Of a stretch of DNA of 53,834 nt, positions 25,569 to 35,827 are shown in pieces. Where the stretch lies: contig JAAWAE010000104.1 of assembly GCA_022792035.1 (NCBI GenBank), positions 1-53,834 on the forward strand, read 5' to 3'. The notes beneath the pieces were generated by a model. That model was not told the origin of the DNA. It was given only the letters and a program-made list of their open reading frames with translations, and ran no database searches. The stretch comes from Ruminiclostridium sp. (GTDB lineage: Bacteria; Bacillota; Clostridia; Oscillospirales; Oscillospiraceae). The first letter of the stretch is position 1; the number at the start of each line of letters is the position of its first letter. Position numbers and translations under genes: made by a program.

Positions 25569-26770
25569 GCGTTTCGGTCAGGCAGGCAGGCGATGGCCGG
25601 CAGCTCTAACCCCTCCAAAAATTCCAAGGCCGCCCCGCCGCCGGTGGAGACGTGGGAAATGCGGCCGGCTAAGCCGATCTTCTCCACCGCGGAGGCGGAA
25701 TCGCCTCCGCCCACGATGGTCACGGCCCCTTCTCCCAGCTGAGACAGGGCCTGGGCCACGGCGTTGGTGCCCGCGGCGAAATTGGGGAACTCAAAGACCC
25801 CCATGGGACCGTTCCAGAACACGGTGCCCGCGCCCCGGATGGCTTCGGTGAAGAGCGCGATGGTTTCCGGGCCGATGTCCATGCCCATGAGCCCCGGGGG
25901 GATGGCGTGGGCGGGGACCACCTGGCCCTCCGCCTGGGCGGTGAACTCGCCGGCGGCCATGGTGTCCACGGGGAAGAGGAGCTTGACGCCCTTCTCCTTG
26001 GCCTTTTCGATCATTTCCCGGGCGAAGACGATGTGGTCCTCGTCCAGCAGGGAGGAGCCGATGTGTCCGCCCTGGGCCACCTGGAAGGTGTAGGCCATGC
26101 CGCCGCCGATGAGGATGGTGTCGGCCTTTTGCAGGAGGCTGTTGATGACGCCGATCTTGTCGGCCACCTTCGCCCCGCCCAGGATGGCCACCAGAGGCCG
26201 CAGGGGCTGATCCAGGGACATCCCCAAAAAGGCCAGCTCTTTTTCCACCAGCAGGCCGGCCGCGCTGGGTAAGTAAGCCGCGACGCCCACCGTGGAGGCA
26301 TGGGCCCGGTGGGCCGCGCCGAAGGCGTCAAAGACGAAGAGGTCCGCCAGCTCCGCCAGGGCCTTGGCGAAGGCGGGGTCGTTCTTCTCCTCCTCCACGC
26401 AGAAGCGCAGGTTTTCTACCAGTACCACCTCTCCGGGCTGGAGGGCGGCGCACTTGGCGCGGGTGTCCGGACCCAGCACGTCCTGGGTCATGGGGACGGG
26501 GATGCCCAGGAGTTTTTCCAGGTGGTCCCGGGCGGAGAAGAGGGACATTTCCTGCTTCCACTCCCCGTGGGGCCGGCCCATGTGGGAGAGGAGGATCACC
26601 GCCGCGCCGTGGTCCAGGAGATAGCGGATGGTGGGCAGGGTGGAGACGATGCGGGTGTCATCGTGGATGACCCCGGTCTTTTTGTCATGGGGAACGTTAA
26701 AATCACAACGCAGGAGGATCTTCTTTCCGGCGACGTCGATGTCCCGGACGGTCTTCTTGTCATAGTTCAT
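25565..26770 (-). CDS. pgk: Phosphoglycerate kinase
   Basis: Makes ATP and 3-phosphoglycerate from 1,3-bisphosphoglycerate. A 401-aa protein with the two-domain family signatures: [55 protein letters not shown] and [14 protein letters not shown] at 26770 (MNYDKKTV) is preceded by AAGGGGC; an open frame extends upstream into trmL and is not used. gapA, which often precedes pgk, is not in this window. Confidence 0.97.
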   Translation of the reverse strand: MNYDKKTVRDIDVAGKKILLRCDFNVPHDKKTGVIHDDTRIVSTLPTIRYLLDHGAAVILLSHMGRPHGEWKQEMSLFSARDHLEKLLGIPVPMTQDVLGPDTRAKCAALQPGEVVLVENLRFCVEEEKNDPAFAKALAELADLFVFDAFGAAHRAHASTVGVAAYLPSAAGLLVEKELAFLGMSLDQPLRPLVAILGGAKVADKIGVINSLLQKADTILIGGGMAYTFQVAQGGHIGSSLLDEDHIVFAREMIEKAKEKGVKLLFPVDTMAAGEFTAQAEGQVVPAHAIPPGLMGMDIGPETIALFTEAIRGAGTVFWNGPMGVFEFPNFAAGTNAVAQALSQLGEGAVTIVGGGDSASAVEKIGLAGRISHVSTGGGAALEFLEGLELPAIACLPDRNA

Positions 26771-26792
26771 GAAAAAGCCCCTTTTATTTTCA

Positions 26793-27296
26793 TCATAGTA
26801 CGCTGTCCGCCCCGGCGGGGGCCATACCGCCCTGACCGCTGAGCTGGGGGAAGCCGAGTTGACGCAGCGCCTCATAGGCCAGGACCGCCACGGAGTTGGC
26901 AAGGTTGAGGCTGCGGGCGTCGTCGCGCATGGGGATACGCAGGCAGCGCGCGGCGTTGGCCTGCCGGAAGTGCTGGGGGAGGCCGGCGGTTTCCTTGCCG
27001 AAGAAGAGCCAGCAGTCATCCTGAAACTGGACTTGATGGTAGCTCTGGGGGGCCTTGGTGGTGGCCAGCCAGAACTGGCGGATGTCATTGCGCTGGAAGA
27101 CTTCCTCGATACTATCATACACGCACAGCTCGACCATGTGCCAATAATCCAGGCCGGCGCGCTTCACGGCGCGGTCGCTGATGTCGAAGCCCAGGGGGCC
27201 CACGAGATGCAGGCGGCTGCGGGTGGCGGCGCAGGTCCGGGCGATGTTGCCGGTATTCATGGGGATCTCCGGCTCCACGAGAACGATATTGAGCAT
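26793..27296 (-). CDS. trmL: tRNA (cytidine34-2'-O)-methyltransferase TrmL
   Basis: SpoU-class knotted methyltransferase for the wobble base of tRNA-Leu. A 167-aa protein; VLVEPEIPMNTGNIARTCAA at the N-terminus, LVGPLGFDISDRAVKRAGLD, LFFGKETAGLP and the SAM-knot motif RSLNLANSVAVLAYEALRQ. The ribosome site is AGGAGGGACC. It is the first gene of the minus-strand unit that continues with pgk 22 bp downstream, an unusual but plausible operon partner. Confidence 0.94.
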   Translation of the reverse strand: MLNIVLVEPEIPMNTGNIARTCAATRSRLHLVGPLGFDISDRAVKRAGLDYWHMVELCVYDSIEEVFQRNDIRQFWLATTKAPQSYHQVQFQDDCWLFFGKETAGLPQHFRQANAARCLRIPMRDDARSLNLANSVAVLAYEALRQLGFPQLSGQGGMAPAGADSVL

Positions 27297-27453
27297 GGTC
27301 CCTCCTCTTACCCTGGTCCTGATGACGCTATCCTTGCATTTTACAAGGGTATTTTACCGCAAAACGCGGGGAATGAAAAGGGCTGAGAGGAATAAAAAAG
27401 AAAAAAAACGAAGAAAAAGAAGAATAGATTTCAGCGAAGCGCACAATTTTCCA

Positions 27454-27486
27454 GGGAAGAGAGGGGAGGGAGGGGGAGGGGAAGGG
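27454..27486 (+). other. G-run tract (possible G-quadruplex) in the SLH-gene leader
   Basis: Six or more GGG runs separated by A-rich 1-3 nt spacers lie on the plus strand, 75 bp before the SLH-protein start, and follow about 80 bp of purine-rich sequence (27363-27440). The rest of the 27297-27561 gap is AT-rich and contains no other gene. Confidence 0.55.
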
Positions 27487-27561
27487 TCTCCGAACCTTAA
27501 GATTTCCGTTTTTTGGTCGATAATACTATATATTATCCATGCTGAAAAGGAGGAAACAGCA

Positions 27562-30339
27562 GTGAAAAGAAGGTTATGGAGTATCCTCACCGTTCTGGCG
27601 CTGTGCGTGTCGATGATGCCGGTGAGCGCAGCGGCGTTGAATGGGGATGGAATTTATGGCGTGCCGGAAGGCTCGGAAAATGCAGAAAGAGATGTTTCTG
27701 CAAAGGGTTTGGTTATTTCTGAGATTCCCAAAGAAGCAGAAGTCTGGCATACAACGTTTACATTCCAGACCCCGGGTAATTCCGATACAACCATAAAAGG
27801 AACCATCACAGTGGAACCTGATGCCCAGAACAAAAATGGCTGTATTGTAACGTTGGAGAAAGTCAATATGAAGGTCGATGGTGATGGCACCGTGACTGAG
27901 AAGGGAATTGTCAACGGGAGCTGCATCGTTATTGGGGATGCAGACAACCCCATCGATACTACTTTGGTGTTGAAGAGCAGCGAGAATAATATGTACAACA
28001 CAGAAGGGTATGGGATTCAAGTTTTTGGAGACTTGACGATTCGTTCTGCGGCGCATTCGGAAGACCCAGAAGTAGACCCTGAATCTACTGACAGTGTAAG
28101 GGGATCTTTATATGTTACCAGTGATAATGTTGGTATTTCGTCTGAGAAGACCGTGACCATTGATCAAACTGTGGTAGTGTGCAGGACCAGTGAAAAGGTT
28201 AAGTTTGGTATCAGTGCAAAGAAAGGTATGCGCGTTCTTGATAGTGAAGTGATATCTCGTACGCGTTTGGAGAACGATGGTGATTTGCGTTACGGCTTTG
28301 ACACGGAGTATACCGGTGGCGGCGGATACATTGAAGTGCAAGAAGGTAACTTGGTGGTGAAAGATTCTTTGCTGCGTGTGAGCCGTGCTATGATCCCCAA
28401 TGGTGGATATACCCAGACCGGAACGTTTGGAGAGAGTGGGAACGGCGTAATCTGCCACTGGATGGAAGTTACCGGTGATGTCTCGATTGGAGACAAAACC
28501 TACTTTACAGGAATCATAGAAAAGATGGTGCCCACCGATGTGAGCGCAGAGATGGAACCTACAATCTCTGGGGAGGAGTTCCTGGTATATGGGAACGTTG
28601 TTTTGACAGAGGAATTCGCCAGAGATCTGACGGAGGAGTTCAAAAAGTGTTTTGAGAGCACTGTCCCTACGTTTACGATGATGACGGAAGGCTCTGACCT
28701 CAGCATGAAAGAGAAAGCGGTTTTGGATTTAAGCGTTTTCCCCATTGAAAAACTTGACCTGACAAAGGGCGGCCTTAACATCGGCGGTACTTTGAAATTA
28801 CCCGGAGAGTTTGACAGGGAATCGCTGGGACGTGTTAGCGGACAATACACCTACGAGGTGTATAATGAGGAAAATCCGCAGGAACCGATTTTCATAACCG
28901 AATCTGGCGCAATCTGGTTTGGCGATCAGAAAACCTATGTTGTTCAATTTTCCATCCCCGGCAACGAAAACGACGAAACTGGAACCAACAAGGAAGACTA
29001 TGAAGTCAAGGCACAGCTGGTGGACGAGCAGAAAAAAGCAGTGGAACCGGTTGTTGAGAAATTCAAGATCAGCGGTTGGTATCGGGCAGATGATTTCCAG
29101 GAGACAGACCGCTGGGATTTCGAAAACGCTGTAGAAAGCTCTATGTGTTTGTTTGGTAAAGTCATCACAAACAGCGGCAGCGGCAGCGGCGGCAGCGGCA
29201 GCAGCCGTCCCAGCAAACCCACCACCCCGACGAATCCCACCACCCCCACCACCCCGGAAAACGTTACGGTGACCCCCAACGCCACCATGAGCACCGACGG
29301 CAGCGCCGCCTCCGTCACCTTCACCCCCGCCATGGGCAATGACCTGGTGAAGAAGGCCGTGGACAACAAGAGCCAGGAGGTCATCATTGCCCCCGACATC
29401 AACGGCGACGTGAGCAAAACGGAGGTCACCGTCCCGGCCGCGGCCCTGACGGATCTGGCCGGCAAGACCGACGCCGTCCTCACCGTCAAGACCCCCGTGG
29501 CCCAGGTCACCCTGCCCAACGAGGCCCTCAGCGGCCTGGCCAAGGACGGCGGCGAGGTTACCGTGACAGCGGAGAAGACAGACAGCGGCTACCAGCTCAC
29601 CGTCACCGCCAACGGCCAGAACGTGAGCAGCGTCAGCGGCGGCGTCACCATGACCGTGCCCCATGACGACTGCGCGCCGGGCACCGTGGCCGTCCTGGTG
29701 AAGGAGGACGGGACCCGGGAGATCATCCGCAAGTCCCTGGCCGGGGAGGACAGCGTCACCGTCCCCCTGGACGGCTCGGCCCAGATCGAGCTGGTGGATA
29801 ACAGCAAGTCCTTCCAGGACGTCACCGGCAGCAGCTGGGAGAAGGACGCCGTGGACTTCGTCAGCAGCCATGAGCTCTTCAACGGCACCAGCACCGACAC
29901 CTTCTCCCCCGACACGGCCATGACCCGGGGTATGGTGGCCCAGGTGCTGCATAACCTGGAGGGCAACCCCGCCCAGAGCGTCAGCGGCGTGTTCACGGAC
30001 GTGGATGGGAACATCTGGTACGCCCAGGCGGTGAGCTGGGCGGCGGACCAGGGCATCGTCAGCGGCTACGGCGACGGTCAGTTCGGCGCCGGGGACAGCG
30101 TCAGCCGGCAGGACCTGGCGGTGATCCTCTTCCGCTACAGCGGCAGTCCCGAGACCCAGGAGAAGACGCTGGACTTCACCGATGCCGGCGCGGTCAGCGA
30201 TTACGCCAAGCAGGCCCTGACCTGGGCCGTGGAGGAGGGCATCCTCAACGGCAAGGGCGGCGGGGTGCTGGACCCCAAGGGTCAGGCCACCCGGGCCCAG
30301 GTGGCGCAGATGCTGCTGAACTATATGGCGGCACAATAA
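27562..30339 (+). CDS. Large secreted SLH-domain surface protein
   Basis: A 925-aa protein. The GTG start at 27562 has AAAGGAGG 8 bp upstream. Signal peptide at residues 1-25 (LTVLALCVSMMPVSAAA). Residues about 30-530 form a beta-rich region of unknown type, written in moderate-GC codons. A low-complexity linker at about 535-570 (SGSGSGGSGSS, then Pro/Thr-rich) leads to a beta-sandwich region, and three SLH modules occupy about 750-925 (SFQDVTGSSWEKDAVDF, FTDVDGNIWYAQAV, ATRAQVAQMLLNYM) for wall anchoring. From the linker on, GC content is much higher, suggesting a domain fusion. The role is probably cell-surface; the ligand is unknown. Confidence 0.85.
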   Translation: MKRRLWSILTVLALCVSMMPVSAAALNGDGIYGVPEGSENAERDVSAKGLVISEIPKEAEVWHTTFTFQTPGNSDTTIKGTITVEPDAQNKNGCIVTLEKVNMKVDGDGTVTEKGIVNGSCIVIGDADNPIDTTLVLKSSENNMYNTEGYGIQVFGDLTIRSAAHSEDPEVDPESTDSVRGSLYVTSDNVGISSEKTVTIDQTVVVCRTSEKVKFGISAKKGMRVLDSEVISRTRLENDGDLRYGFDTEYTGGGGYIEVQEGNLVVKDSLLRVSRAMIPNGGYTQTGTFGESGNGVICHWMEVTGDVSIGDKTYFTGIIEKMVPTDVSAEMEPTISGEEFLVYGNVVLTEEFARDLTEEFKKCFESTVPTFTMMTEGSDLSMKEKAVLDLSVFPIEKLDLTKGGLNIGGTLKLPGEFDRESLGRVSGQYTYEVYNEENPQEPIFITESGAIWFGDQKTYVVQFSIPGNENDETGTNKEDYEVKAQLVDEQKKAVEPVVEKFKISGWYRADDFQETDRWDFENAVESSMCLFGKVITNSGSGSGGSGSSRPSKPTTPTNPTTPTTPENVTVTPNATMSTDGSAASVTFTPAMGNDLVKKAVDNKSQEVIIAPDINGDVSKTEVTVPAAALTDLAGKTDAVLTVKTPVAQVTLPNEALSGLAKDGGEVTVTAEKTDSGYQLTVTANGQNVSSVSGGVTMTVPHDDCAPGTVAVLVKEDGTREIIRKSLAGEDSVTVPLDGSAQIELVDNSKSFQDVTGSSWEKDAVDFVSSHELFNGTSTDTFSPDTAMTRGMVAQVLHNLEGNPAQSVSGVFTDVDGNIWYAQAVSWAADQGIVSGYGDGQFGAGDSVSRQDLAVILFRYSGSPETQEKTLDFTDAGAVSDYAKQALTWAVEEGILNGKGGGVLDPKGQATRAQVAQMLLNYMAAQ

Positions 30340-30352
30340 GACAAGCAGTGCC

Positions 30353-30395
30353 CCCCGCCCGCCGTGAGGAAGCCCTCGCGGCGGGCGGGGTCTTT
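30353..30395 (+). terminator. Terminator after the SLH surface-protein gene
   Basis: CCCCGCCCGCCG (30353-30364) pairs with CGGCGGGCGGGG (30379-30390), then TCTTTT. Confidence 0.9.
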
Positions 30396-30440
30396 TGTCC
30401 GGGGAGGAGACCGGCCTGCACGCTCCGTGGTTTCTTGCCG

Positions 30441-30469
30441 TTGCACACGGGGAAGTTTTGTGCTATGAT
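30441..30469 (+). promoter_or_regulatory. Sigma-A promoter of trkA-trkH
   Basis: TTGCAC (30441-30446), 17-bp spacer, TATGAT (30464-30469). Confidence 0.75.
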
Positions 30470-30477
30470 TAGGGTCA

Positions 30478-30521
30478 TTCCAAGACGGCCCTCGTTTTCA
30501 GGGCCGCAATCCGGCTTGGAA
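30478..30521 (+). promoter_or_regulatory. Two-tier hairpin at the 5' end of the trkA mRNA
   Basis: Outer stem TTCCAAG/CTTGGAA (30478-30484 with 30515-30521) and inner stem CGGCCCT/AGGGCCG (30486-30492 with 30500-30506). It starts within a few bases of the predicted transcription start and ends 6 bases before the GGAGG ribosome site. It does not match a riboswitch known to me. Confidence 0.55.
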
Positions 30522-30537
30522 AGGGCGGAGGTTTGAT

Positions 30538-31902
30538 TTGAAGATTTTGATCGTAGGCGCGGGAAAAGTGGGGATCACCCTGGCGGAGTTCCTCTCCCTG
30601 GAGGACCACGATATCACCATCGTAGACAACGACGAGCGGGCCATCCAGCGGGCCGGGAACACCCTGGACGTGATGTGCATCAAAGGCCCCGGCGGATCGC
30701 CCTCGGTGCTCCGGGAGGCCGGGGCTGAGGAGGCCGACCTGCTCCTGGCCACCACCAATATGGACGAGGTGAATATGCTCTGTGCCCTCACCGCCAAGCG
30801 CATGGGCACCCGCTACACCGTGGCCCGCATCCGGGACGTGGTCTATACCGAGGACCTGGAGTCCCTGCGCCGGGACCTGGACATCGACGCGGTGATCAAC
30901 CCGGAATACTCCGCCGCCTTGGAGATCTCCCGCCTGCTGCGCTTCCCCGCCGCCGCCGACGTGGACACCTTCTTCCGGGGCAAGGTGGAGATGATCGGCA
31001 TCATGGTCCAGAACGGGGACCACATCGTGGGCGTCCCCTTGGCCAGCCTCTTTGAGGGACGCCGGGCCGTCCTCTTCAGCGCCGCGCAGCGGGGGGATGA
31101 GGTGATCATCCCGGACGGCGCCTTCATCCCCCAGGCCGGGGATAAACTCTACATCACCGGCACCCCCCGGGAGCTGGCCGCTTACCTGCGGGAGCTGGGC
31201 CGGGTCCTGCCCCGCATCCAATCCGTGTTCCTGGTGGGGGGCGGACGCATCGCCCACTATCTGGCAAAGCTCCTGCTGCCTATGGGGGTGCGGGTGACCA
31301 TCGTGGAACGGGACGAGGCGGAGAGCCGCCGGATCTCCGAACGCCTGCCGGAGGTGCTGGTGCTCAACGGCGACGGCACCGACGAGGAACTGCTCTTCTC
31401 CGAGCACTTTACCAACAACGACGCCTTCGTCTCCCTCACCGGCCGGGACGAGGACAATCTGGTGGCCGCCCTCTACGCCCGGCAGCAGGGCCTGCGCAAG
31501 GTCATCGCCAAGTGCAGCCGGGAGAACTACGCCGCCATTGGCCGCTCCGCGGGCCTGGACAGCGTGGTGGCGCCGAAGCTCATCGTGGTGGAGCGCATCC
31601 TGCGGATTGTCCGGGGCTTCCAGGACAAGAGCGGCGGCGTGATGGCGGCCCTCTACCGCATCGCGGATTTCGGGGCGGAGGCGGCGGAGTTCATCCTCCA
31701 GGAGGACACCCCGAACCTGGGGAAGCCCTTAAAAGACCTGCACATCCGCAAGGGCTTTCTGGTGGTGGCGCTGCTGCACCAGGAGCGGGTGGTCATCCCC
31801 TCCGGCGGCACCGTCTTTTCCGCCGGGGACCGGGTCATCGTCCTCTCCCACGGCAAGGGGCTGCAAAACTTCCGGGATATTTTTGAGGAGCAGGAGCGAT
31901 GA
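30538..31902 (+). CDS. trkA: Trk potassium uptake regulatory protein TrkA
   Basis: Cytosolic regulator that gates TrkH in response to nucleotides (NAD(H), ATP). A 454-aa protein with duplicated RCK units: first Rossmann ILIVGAGKVGITLAEFL (residues 3-19) with TrkA-C domain (about 140-225), then second Rossmann SVFLVGGGRIAHYLAKLLL (about 230-248) and its TrkA-C (about 370-450). The TTG start at 30538 is supported by GGAGG 6 bp upstream. The stop overlaps trkH by ATGA. Confidence 0.95.
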   Translation: MKILIVGAGKVGITLAEFLSLEDHDITIVDNDERAIQRAGNTLDVMCIKGPGGSPSVLREAGAEEADLLLATTNMDEVNMLCALTAKRMGTRYTVARIRDVVYTEDLESLRRDLDIDAVINPEYSAALEISRLLRFPAAADVDTFFRGKVEMIGIMVQNGDHIVGVPLASLFEGRRAVLFSAAQRGDEVIIPDGAFIPQAGDKLYITGTPRELAAYLRELGRVLPRIQSVFLVGGGRIAHYLAKLLLPMGVRVTIVERDEAESRRISERLPEVLVLNGDGTDEELLFSEHFTNNDAFVSLTGRDEDNLVAALYARQQGLRKVIAKCSRENYAAIGRSAGLDSVVAPKLIVVERILRIVRGFQDKSGGVMAALYRIADFGAEAAEFILQEDTPNLGKPLKDLHIRKGFLVVALLHQERVVIPSGGTVFSAGDRVIVLSHGKGLQNFRDIFEEQER

Positions 31903-33335
31903 ATTACCGACTGATGCTGCGCACCCTGGGCCGCACCCTCCAGCTGGAGGGACTGTGTCTGTTCCTGCCCGCCCTGGTGGCCCTGGGGTACCGGGAGGAC
32001 CCCAGGCCGTTTCTGTACACCATCGCCTGCGTGCTGCTCCTGGGCACGCCCCTGAGCCGCCTGGGCTGCCGCCCGGACTTCTTCACCCGGGAGGGGTTCG
32101 TGGTGGTGGGGCTGATCTGGCTGGTGCTGAGCTTCTTTGGAGCCCTGCCCTTCTGGTTCTCGGGGGAGTTTGCCAGTTTTGCCGACTGCATCTTTGAGAT
32201 CGTCTCCGGCTTCACCACCACCGGGGCCTCCGTCCTCACGGAAATAGAGAGCCTGCCCCGGGGCATCCTATTCTGGCGTTCCTTTTCCTCCTGGGTGGGC
32301 GGCGTGGGGGTGCTGATCTTCACCCTGGCCTTCCTGCCCAAGGTGGGGGGACGGACCCAGGTGCTGGTCCAGGCGGAGTCCACCGGCCCGGTGTCCTCCA
32401 AGCTGGTGCCCAAGACGGCCCAGTCCTCCAAGGTGGTCTACCTGATCTACTTCGGCCTGACCCTGACGGAGCTGCTGGCCCTGCTCCTGGCGGGGATGCC
32501 CCTGTATGACGCGGTGGTCACAACCTTTGCCACCGTCTGCACCGGAGGCTTTTCGGTGATGAACGCCAGCGTGGCCGCCTATGGCCTGCCGGTCTGTGAG
32601 ATCATCATCACCATCTTCATGCTCCTGGGCTCGCTGAACTTTGCCGTGTTCTTCCTGATCTTCACCCGGCGGGGACGGCAGGTCCTGGGCAGCGACGAGC
32701 TGCGCTTCTTCCTGGGGACGGTATCCGCGGCGGTGCTGCTGGTGTTTTTGAGCATCTATCCCAGCTACGGCCACGCCGGCCGGGCCCTGCTGGACAGCGC
32801 CTTCCAGGTCAGCTCCGTGATCTCCACCACGGGCTTCGCCACGGTGAACTATGACACCTGGCCGACCCTGGCCCGCTGCGTCCTGATCCTGGTGATGTTC
32901 ATCGGCGGCTGTGCCGGGAGTACGGCGGGGGGCTTGAAGTGTTCCCGGGTGCTGCTGCTCTCCCGCTGCGCCCAGCGCAGTCTCAGCCGGGTGCTCCACC
33001 CCCGGGCGGTGAAGGTGGTGAAGCTGGACGGCAAGGCGGTGGATGAGGATACCCTCTCCACCCTCTCGGCCTTCTTCACCCTCTTCTTCCTGACCATGGG
33101 GGCGGTGACTTTGGTGGTGAGCCTGGACGGCTTCTCCATCACCACCACCTTCTCCGCGGCCCTGACCTGCCTGAGCAACGTGGGCCCCGGGCTGGACATG
33201 GTGGGGCCGGCGGGGAATTTTGCGGCCTTCTCCACCCTGAGCAAGCTGGTGCTGAGCTTTGCCATGCTGGTGGGCCGTCTGGAGATCTTCCCCATCCTGA
33301 TCCTCCTCAACCCGGCCACCTGGCGGCGCAGCTGA
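31899..33335 (+). CDS. trkH: Trk/Ktr potassium channel subunit TrkH
   Basis: K+-conducting membrane subunit, 478 aa, about ten hydrophobic helices with four pore-loop repeats; selectivity-filter-like segments read SGFTTTGASV, TVCTGGFSVM, SSVISTTGFATVNY and SNVGPGLDMVG. The segment GGCAGSTAGGLKCSR is typical of TrkH. It is translated in tandem with trkA. The hppA gene downstream needs K+, so the three functions fit together, although hppA has its own promoter. Confidence 0.95.
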   Translation: MNYRLMLRTLGRTLQLEGLCLFLPALVALGYREDPRPFLYTIACVLLLGTPLSRLGCRPDFFTREGFVVVGLIWLVLSFFGALPFWFSGEFASFADCIFEIVSGFTTTGASVLTEIESLPRGILFWRSFSSWVGGVGVLIFTLAFLPKVGGRTQVLVQAESTGPVSSKLVPKTAQSSKVVYLIYFGLTLTELLALLLAGMPLYDAVVTTFATVCTGGFSVMNASVAAYGLPVCEIIITIFMLLGSLNFAVFFLIFTRRGRQVLGSDELRFFLGTVSAAVLLVFLSIYPSYGHAGRALLDSAFQVSSVISTTGFATVNYDTWPTLARCVLILVMFIGGCAGSTAGGLKCSRVLLLSRCAQRSLSRVLHPRAVKVVKLDGKAVDEDTLSTLSAFFTLFFLTMGAVTLVVSLDGFSITTTFSAALTCLSNVGPGLDMVGPAGNFAAFSTLSKLVLSFAMLVGRLEIFPILILLNPATWRRS

Positions 33336-33440
33336 GGGGCTCAGGTCCTGCCTTTTTGGCGAAAGGACCGCCCCATTCTTTCCACTTTTTGTGCCATTTG
33401 TGAAAATCCAGCGAAATGCGGGAAAAACAGAGGGATGGGC

Positions 33441-33468
33441 TTGCAAATCCTCCCGATTATGCTAAAAT
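33441..33468 (+). promoter_or_regulatory. Sigma-A promoter of hppA
   Basis: TTGCAA (33441-33446), 16-bp spacer, TAAAAT (33463-33468). It leaves a leader of about 100 nt that contains two direct GGCGTCT copies and the palindrome TTCCATGGAA. Confidence 0.65.
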
Positions 33469-33574
33469 TGGAGTGTTATCCGTATCGGTACTGTGAGAAA
33501 AGACAGTGCTGGGGCGTCTGTTTCCATGGAACGATGCAGGCGTCTAGTCAAAAAGAAAAGGAGTGTCGTTATCC

Positions 33575-35692
33575 GTGGAAAAGTATTTGTGGATCGGGTT
33601 TGCGGGCGCCGTGCTGGCGCTGCTCTTCGCCCTGATCCAACGCAACAAGGTGATGTCCTACTCTGAGGGCAGCGCCACCATGCAGAAGATCGCGCAGTCC
33701 ATCCGGGAGGGTGCCAACGCCTATCTGAAGCATCAGTATGTGACGGTGGCCAAGGTCTTCCTGGTGGTCTTCGTGATCCTCCTGGCCATCGCCTTCGGCA
33801 GCAGCGGCGAAATGCTGTCTCGCTTTACCCCCTTCGCCTTCCTCACCGGTGGTATCTGGTCCATGCTGGCCGGCCTGATCGGCATGAAGATCGCCACCAA
33901 CTCCAACGCCCGGACCGCTCAGGCGGCCTCTGAGGGCCTCAACCGCGGGCTGCGGGTGGCCTTCTCCTCCGGCTCCGTCATGGGCTTCACCGTGGTGGGC
34001 CTGGGTATGCTGGACATTACCATTTGGTTCACCATCCTGCGCTTTGTGGCCAATATCGCTGACCCTGTGGAGCTGGGCAACATCATCGTCATGAACGGCA
34101 TCGGCGCCTCCTTCATGGCCCTCTTCGCCCGTGTGGGCGGCGGCATTTACACCAAGGCCGCTGACGTGGGCGCGGACCTGGTGGGCAAGGTTGAAGCCGG
34201 CATCCCTGAGGATGACCCCCGCAACCCCGCCACCATCGCCGACAACGTGGGCGACAACGTGGGCGACGTGGCCGGCATGGGCGCGGACCTGTATGAGTCC
34301 TATGTCGGCTCCATCCTGGCTACCTTCTCCCTGGGCGCTATCGCCGGGTATGAGTGGCGCGGGATGCTCCTGCCCATGGCTCTGGCCGTGTGCGGCATCA
34401 TCTGCTCCATCATCGGCTCCTTCCTGGTCAAGACCAAGGAGGACGCCACCCAGAAGAGCCTGCTGACCTCCCTGCGCACCGGCACCTATACCGCCGCTGT
34501 GCTCTCCGCCCTGGCAGCCATCCCTCTGACCTATTTCATCATCGGCGAGGGTTGGATCGGCATCCTCATTGCCATCCTCTGCGGTCTGGTGGGCGGCTGT
34601 GCCATCGGCTACTTCACCGAGTATTTCACATCCGACAACTATAAGCCCACCAAGACCCTGGCGGCGGCTTCCGAGACCGGCGCTGCCACCATCATCATCG
34701 GCGGCATCTCCCTGGGCCTGATGTCCACCATCGCCTCCATCCTCATCGTGGCCGTGGCCATCCTGGTCTCCTACTTCGCCGCCGGCGGCAGCGTGGAGAT
34801 CATGGACCCCAACGGCGGCTTCAGCGCCTCCTTCAACCACGGCCTGTACGGCATCGGCATCGCCGCTGTGGGTATGCTCTCCACCTTGGGCATCACCCTG
34901 GCCACCGACGCTTACGGCCCCGTGGCCGACAACGCCGGCGGCATCGCTGAGATGTCCGGCCTGCCGGAAGAGGTCCGTGACCGCACCGACGCTCTGGACT
35001 CTCTGGGCAACACCACCGCCGCCACCGGCAAGGGTTTTGCCATCGGCTCCGCTTCTCTGACCGCTCTGGCTCTGCTGGTGTCCTATGTGAACATCGTCCA
35101 GAACCGGACCGCGGAAGAGCTGAACTTCACCCTCACCAGCCCCACCGTCCTGGTCGGCCTGTTCATCGGCGCGATGCTGACCTTCGTCTTCTCCGCCATG
35201 ACCATGCGCTCCGTGCAGACGGCCGCGCAGTCCATCGTGGTGGAGGTGCGCCGTCAGTTCCGGGAGATCAAGGGCATCATGGAAGGCACCACCGACCCCG
35301 AGTACGGCAAGTGCGTGGCTCTGTGCACCAAGGGCGCGCTGCATGAGATGGTGGCGCCGGCTCTGCTGGCCATCATCGTGCCCATCATCACCGGCCTGAT
35401 CCTGGGTCCCACAGGGGTTGTGGGCCTGCTGGGCGGCGTGTCCGTGTCCGGCTTTGCTATGGCCGTGTTCATGTCCAACGCCGGCGGCGCTTGGGATAAC
35501 GCCAAGAAGTATATCGAGCGGGGCAACCATGGCGGCAAGGGCTCTGATCAGCATAAGGCGGCTGTGGTGGGCGACACCGTGGGCGATCCCTTCAAGGATA
35601 CTTCCGGTCCTTCCCTGAACATCCTCATCAAGCTCTGCTCTACCGTTTCTATCGTCTTCTCCGGTCTGATCCTGGCGTTCCATCTGCTGTAA
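33575..35692 (+). CDS. hppA: Membrane-bound ion-translocating pyrophosphatase
   Basis: Hydrolyses pyrophosphate and pumps H+ and/or Na+ across the membrane, 705 aa with about 16 helices. The substrate motif region reads [20 protein letters not shown] followed by [27 protein letters not shown] has Ala rather than Lys at the diagnostic site, which marks the K+-dependent subfamily. GTG 33575 (VEKYLW) is preferred because AAAGGAG is 11 bp upstream; the GTG at 33563 overlaps that site. Whether it pumps Na+ or H+ cannot be told with certainty from this reading. Confidence 0.95.
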   Translation: MEKYLWIGFAGAVLALLFALIQRNKVMSYSEGSATMQKIAQSIREGANAYLKHQYVTVAKVFLVVFVILLAIAFGSSGEMLSRFTPFAFLTGGIWSMLAGLIGMKIATNSNARTAQAASEGLNRGLRVAFSSGSVMGFTVVGLGMLDITIWFTILRFVANIADPVELGNIIVMNGIGASFMALFARVGGGIYTKAADVGADLVGKVEAGIPEDDPRNPATIADNVGDNVGDVAGMGADLYESYVGSILATFSLGAIAGYEWRGMLLPMALAVCGIICSIIGSFLVKTKEDATQKSLLTSLRTGTYTAAVLSALAAIPLTYFIIGEGWIGILIAILCGLVGGCAIGYFTEYFTSDNYKPTKTLAAASETGAATIIIGGISLGLMSTIASILIVAVAILVSYFAAGGSVEIMDPNGGFSASFNHGLYGIGIAAVGMLSTLGITLATDAYGPVADNAGGIAEMSGLPEEVRDRTDALDSLGNTTAATGKGFAIGSASLTALALLVSYVNIVQNRTAEELNFTLTSPTVLVGLFIGAMLTFVFSAMTMRSVQTAAQSIVVEVRRQFREIKGIMEGTTDPEYGKCVALCTKGALHEMVAPALLAIIVPIITGLILGPTGVVGLLGGVSVSGFAMAVFMSNAGGAWDNAKKYIERGNHGGKGSDQHKAAVVGDTVGDPFKDTSGPSLNILIKLCSTVSIVFSGLILAFHLL

Positions 35693-35737
35693 GCGAGGGC
35701 TTCTCGAGATAGGAAAAGACAACGTAAAGCAATGACC

Positions 35738-35780
35738 AATCCGCCCCCGCTTCCCGCAAGGGAGGTCGGGGGCGGATTTA
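35738..35780 (+). terminator. Terminator after hppA
   Basis: AATCCGCCCCCG (35738-35749) pairs with CGGGGGCGGATT (35767-35778). Confidence 0.85.
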
Positions 35781-35827
35781 GTTATCTCAAGGGAACAACA
35801 GGAAGAAAGCATAAAAATCAACAGAAC

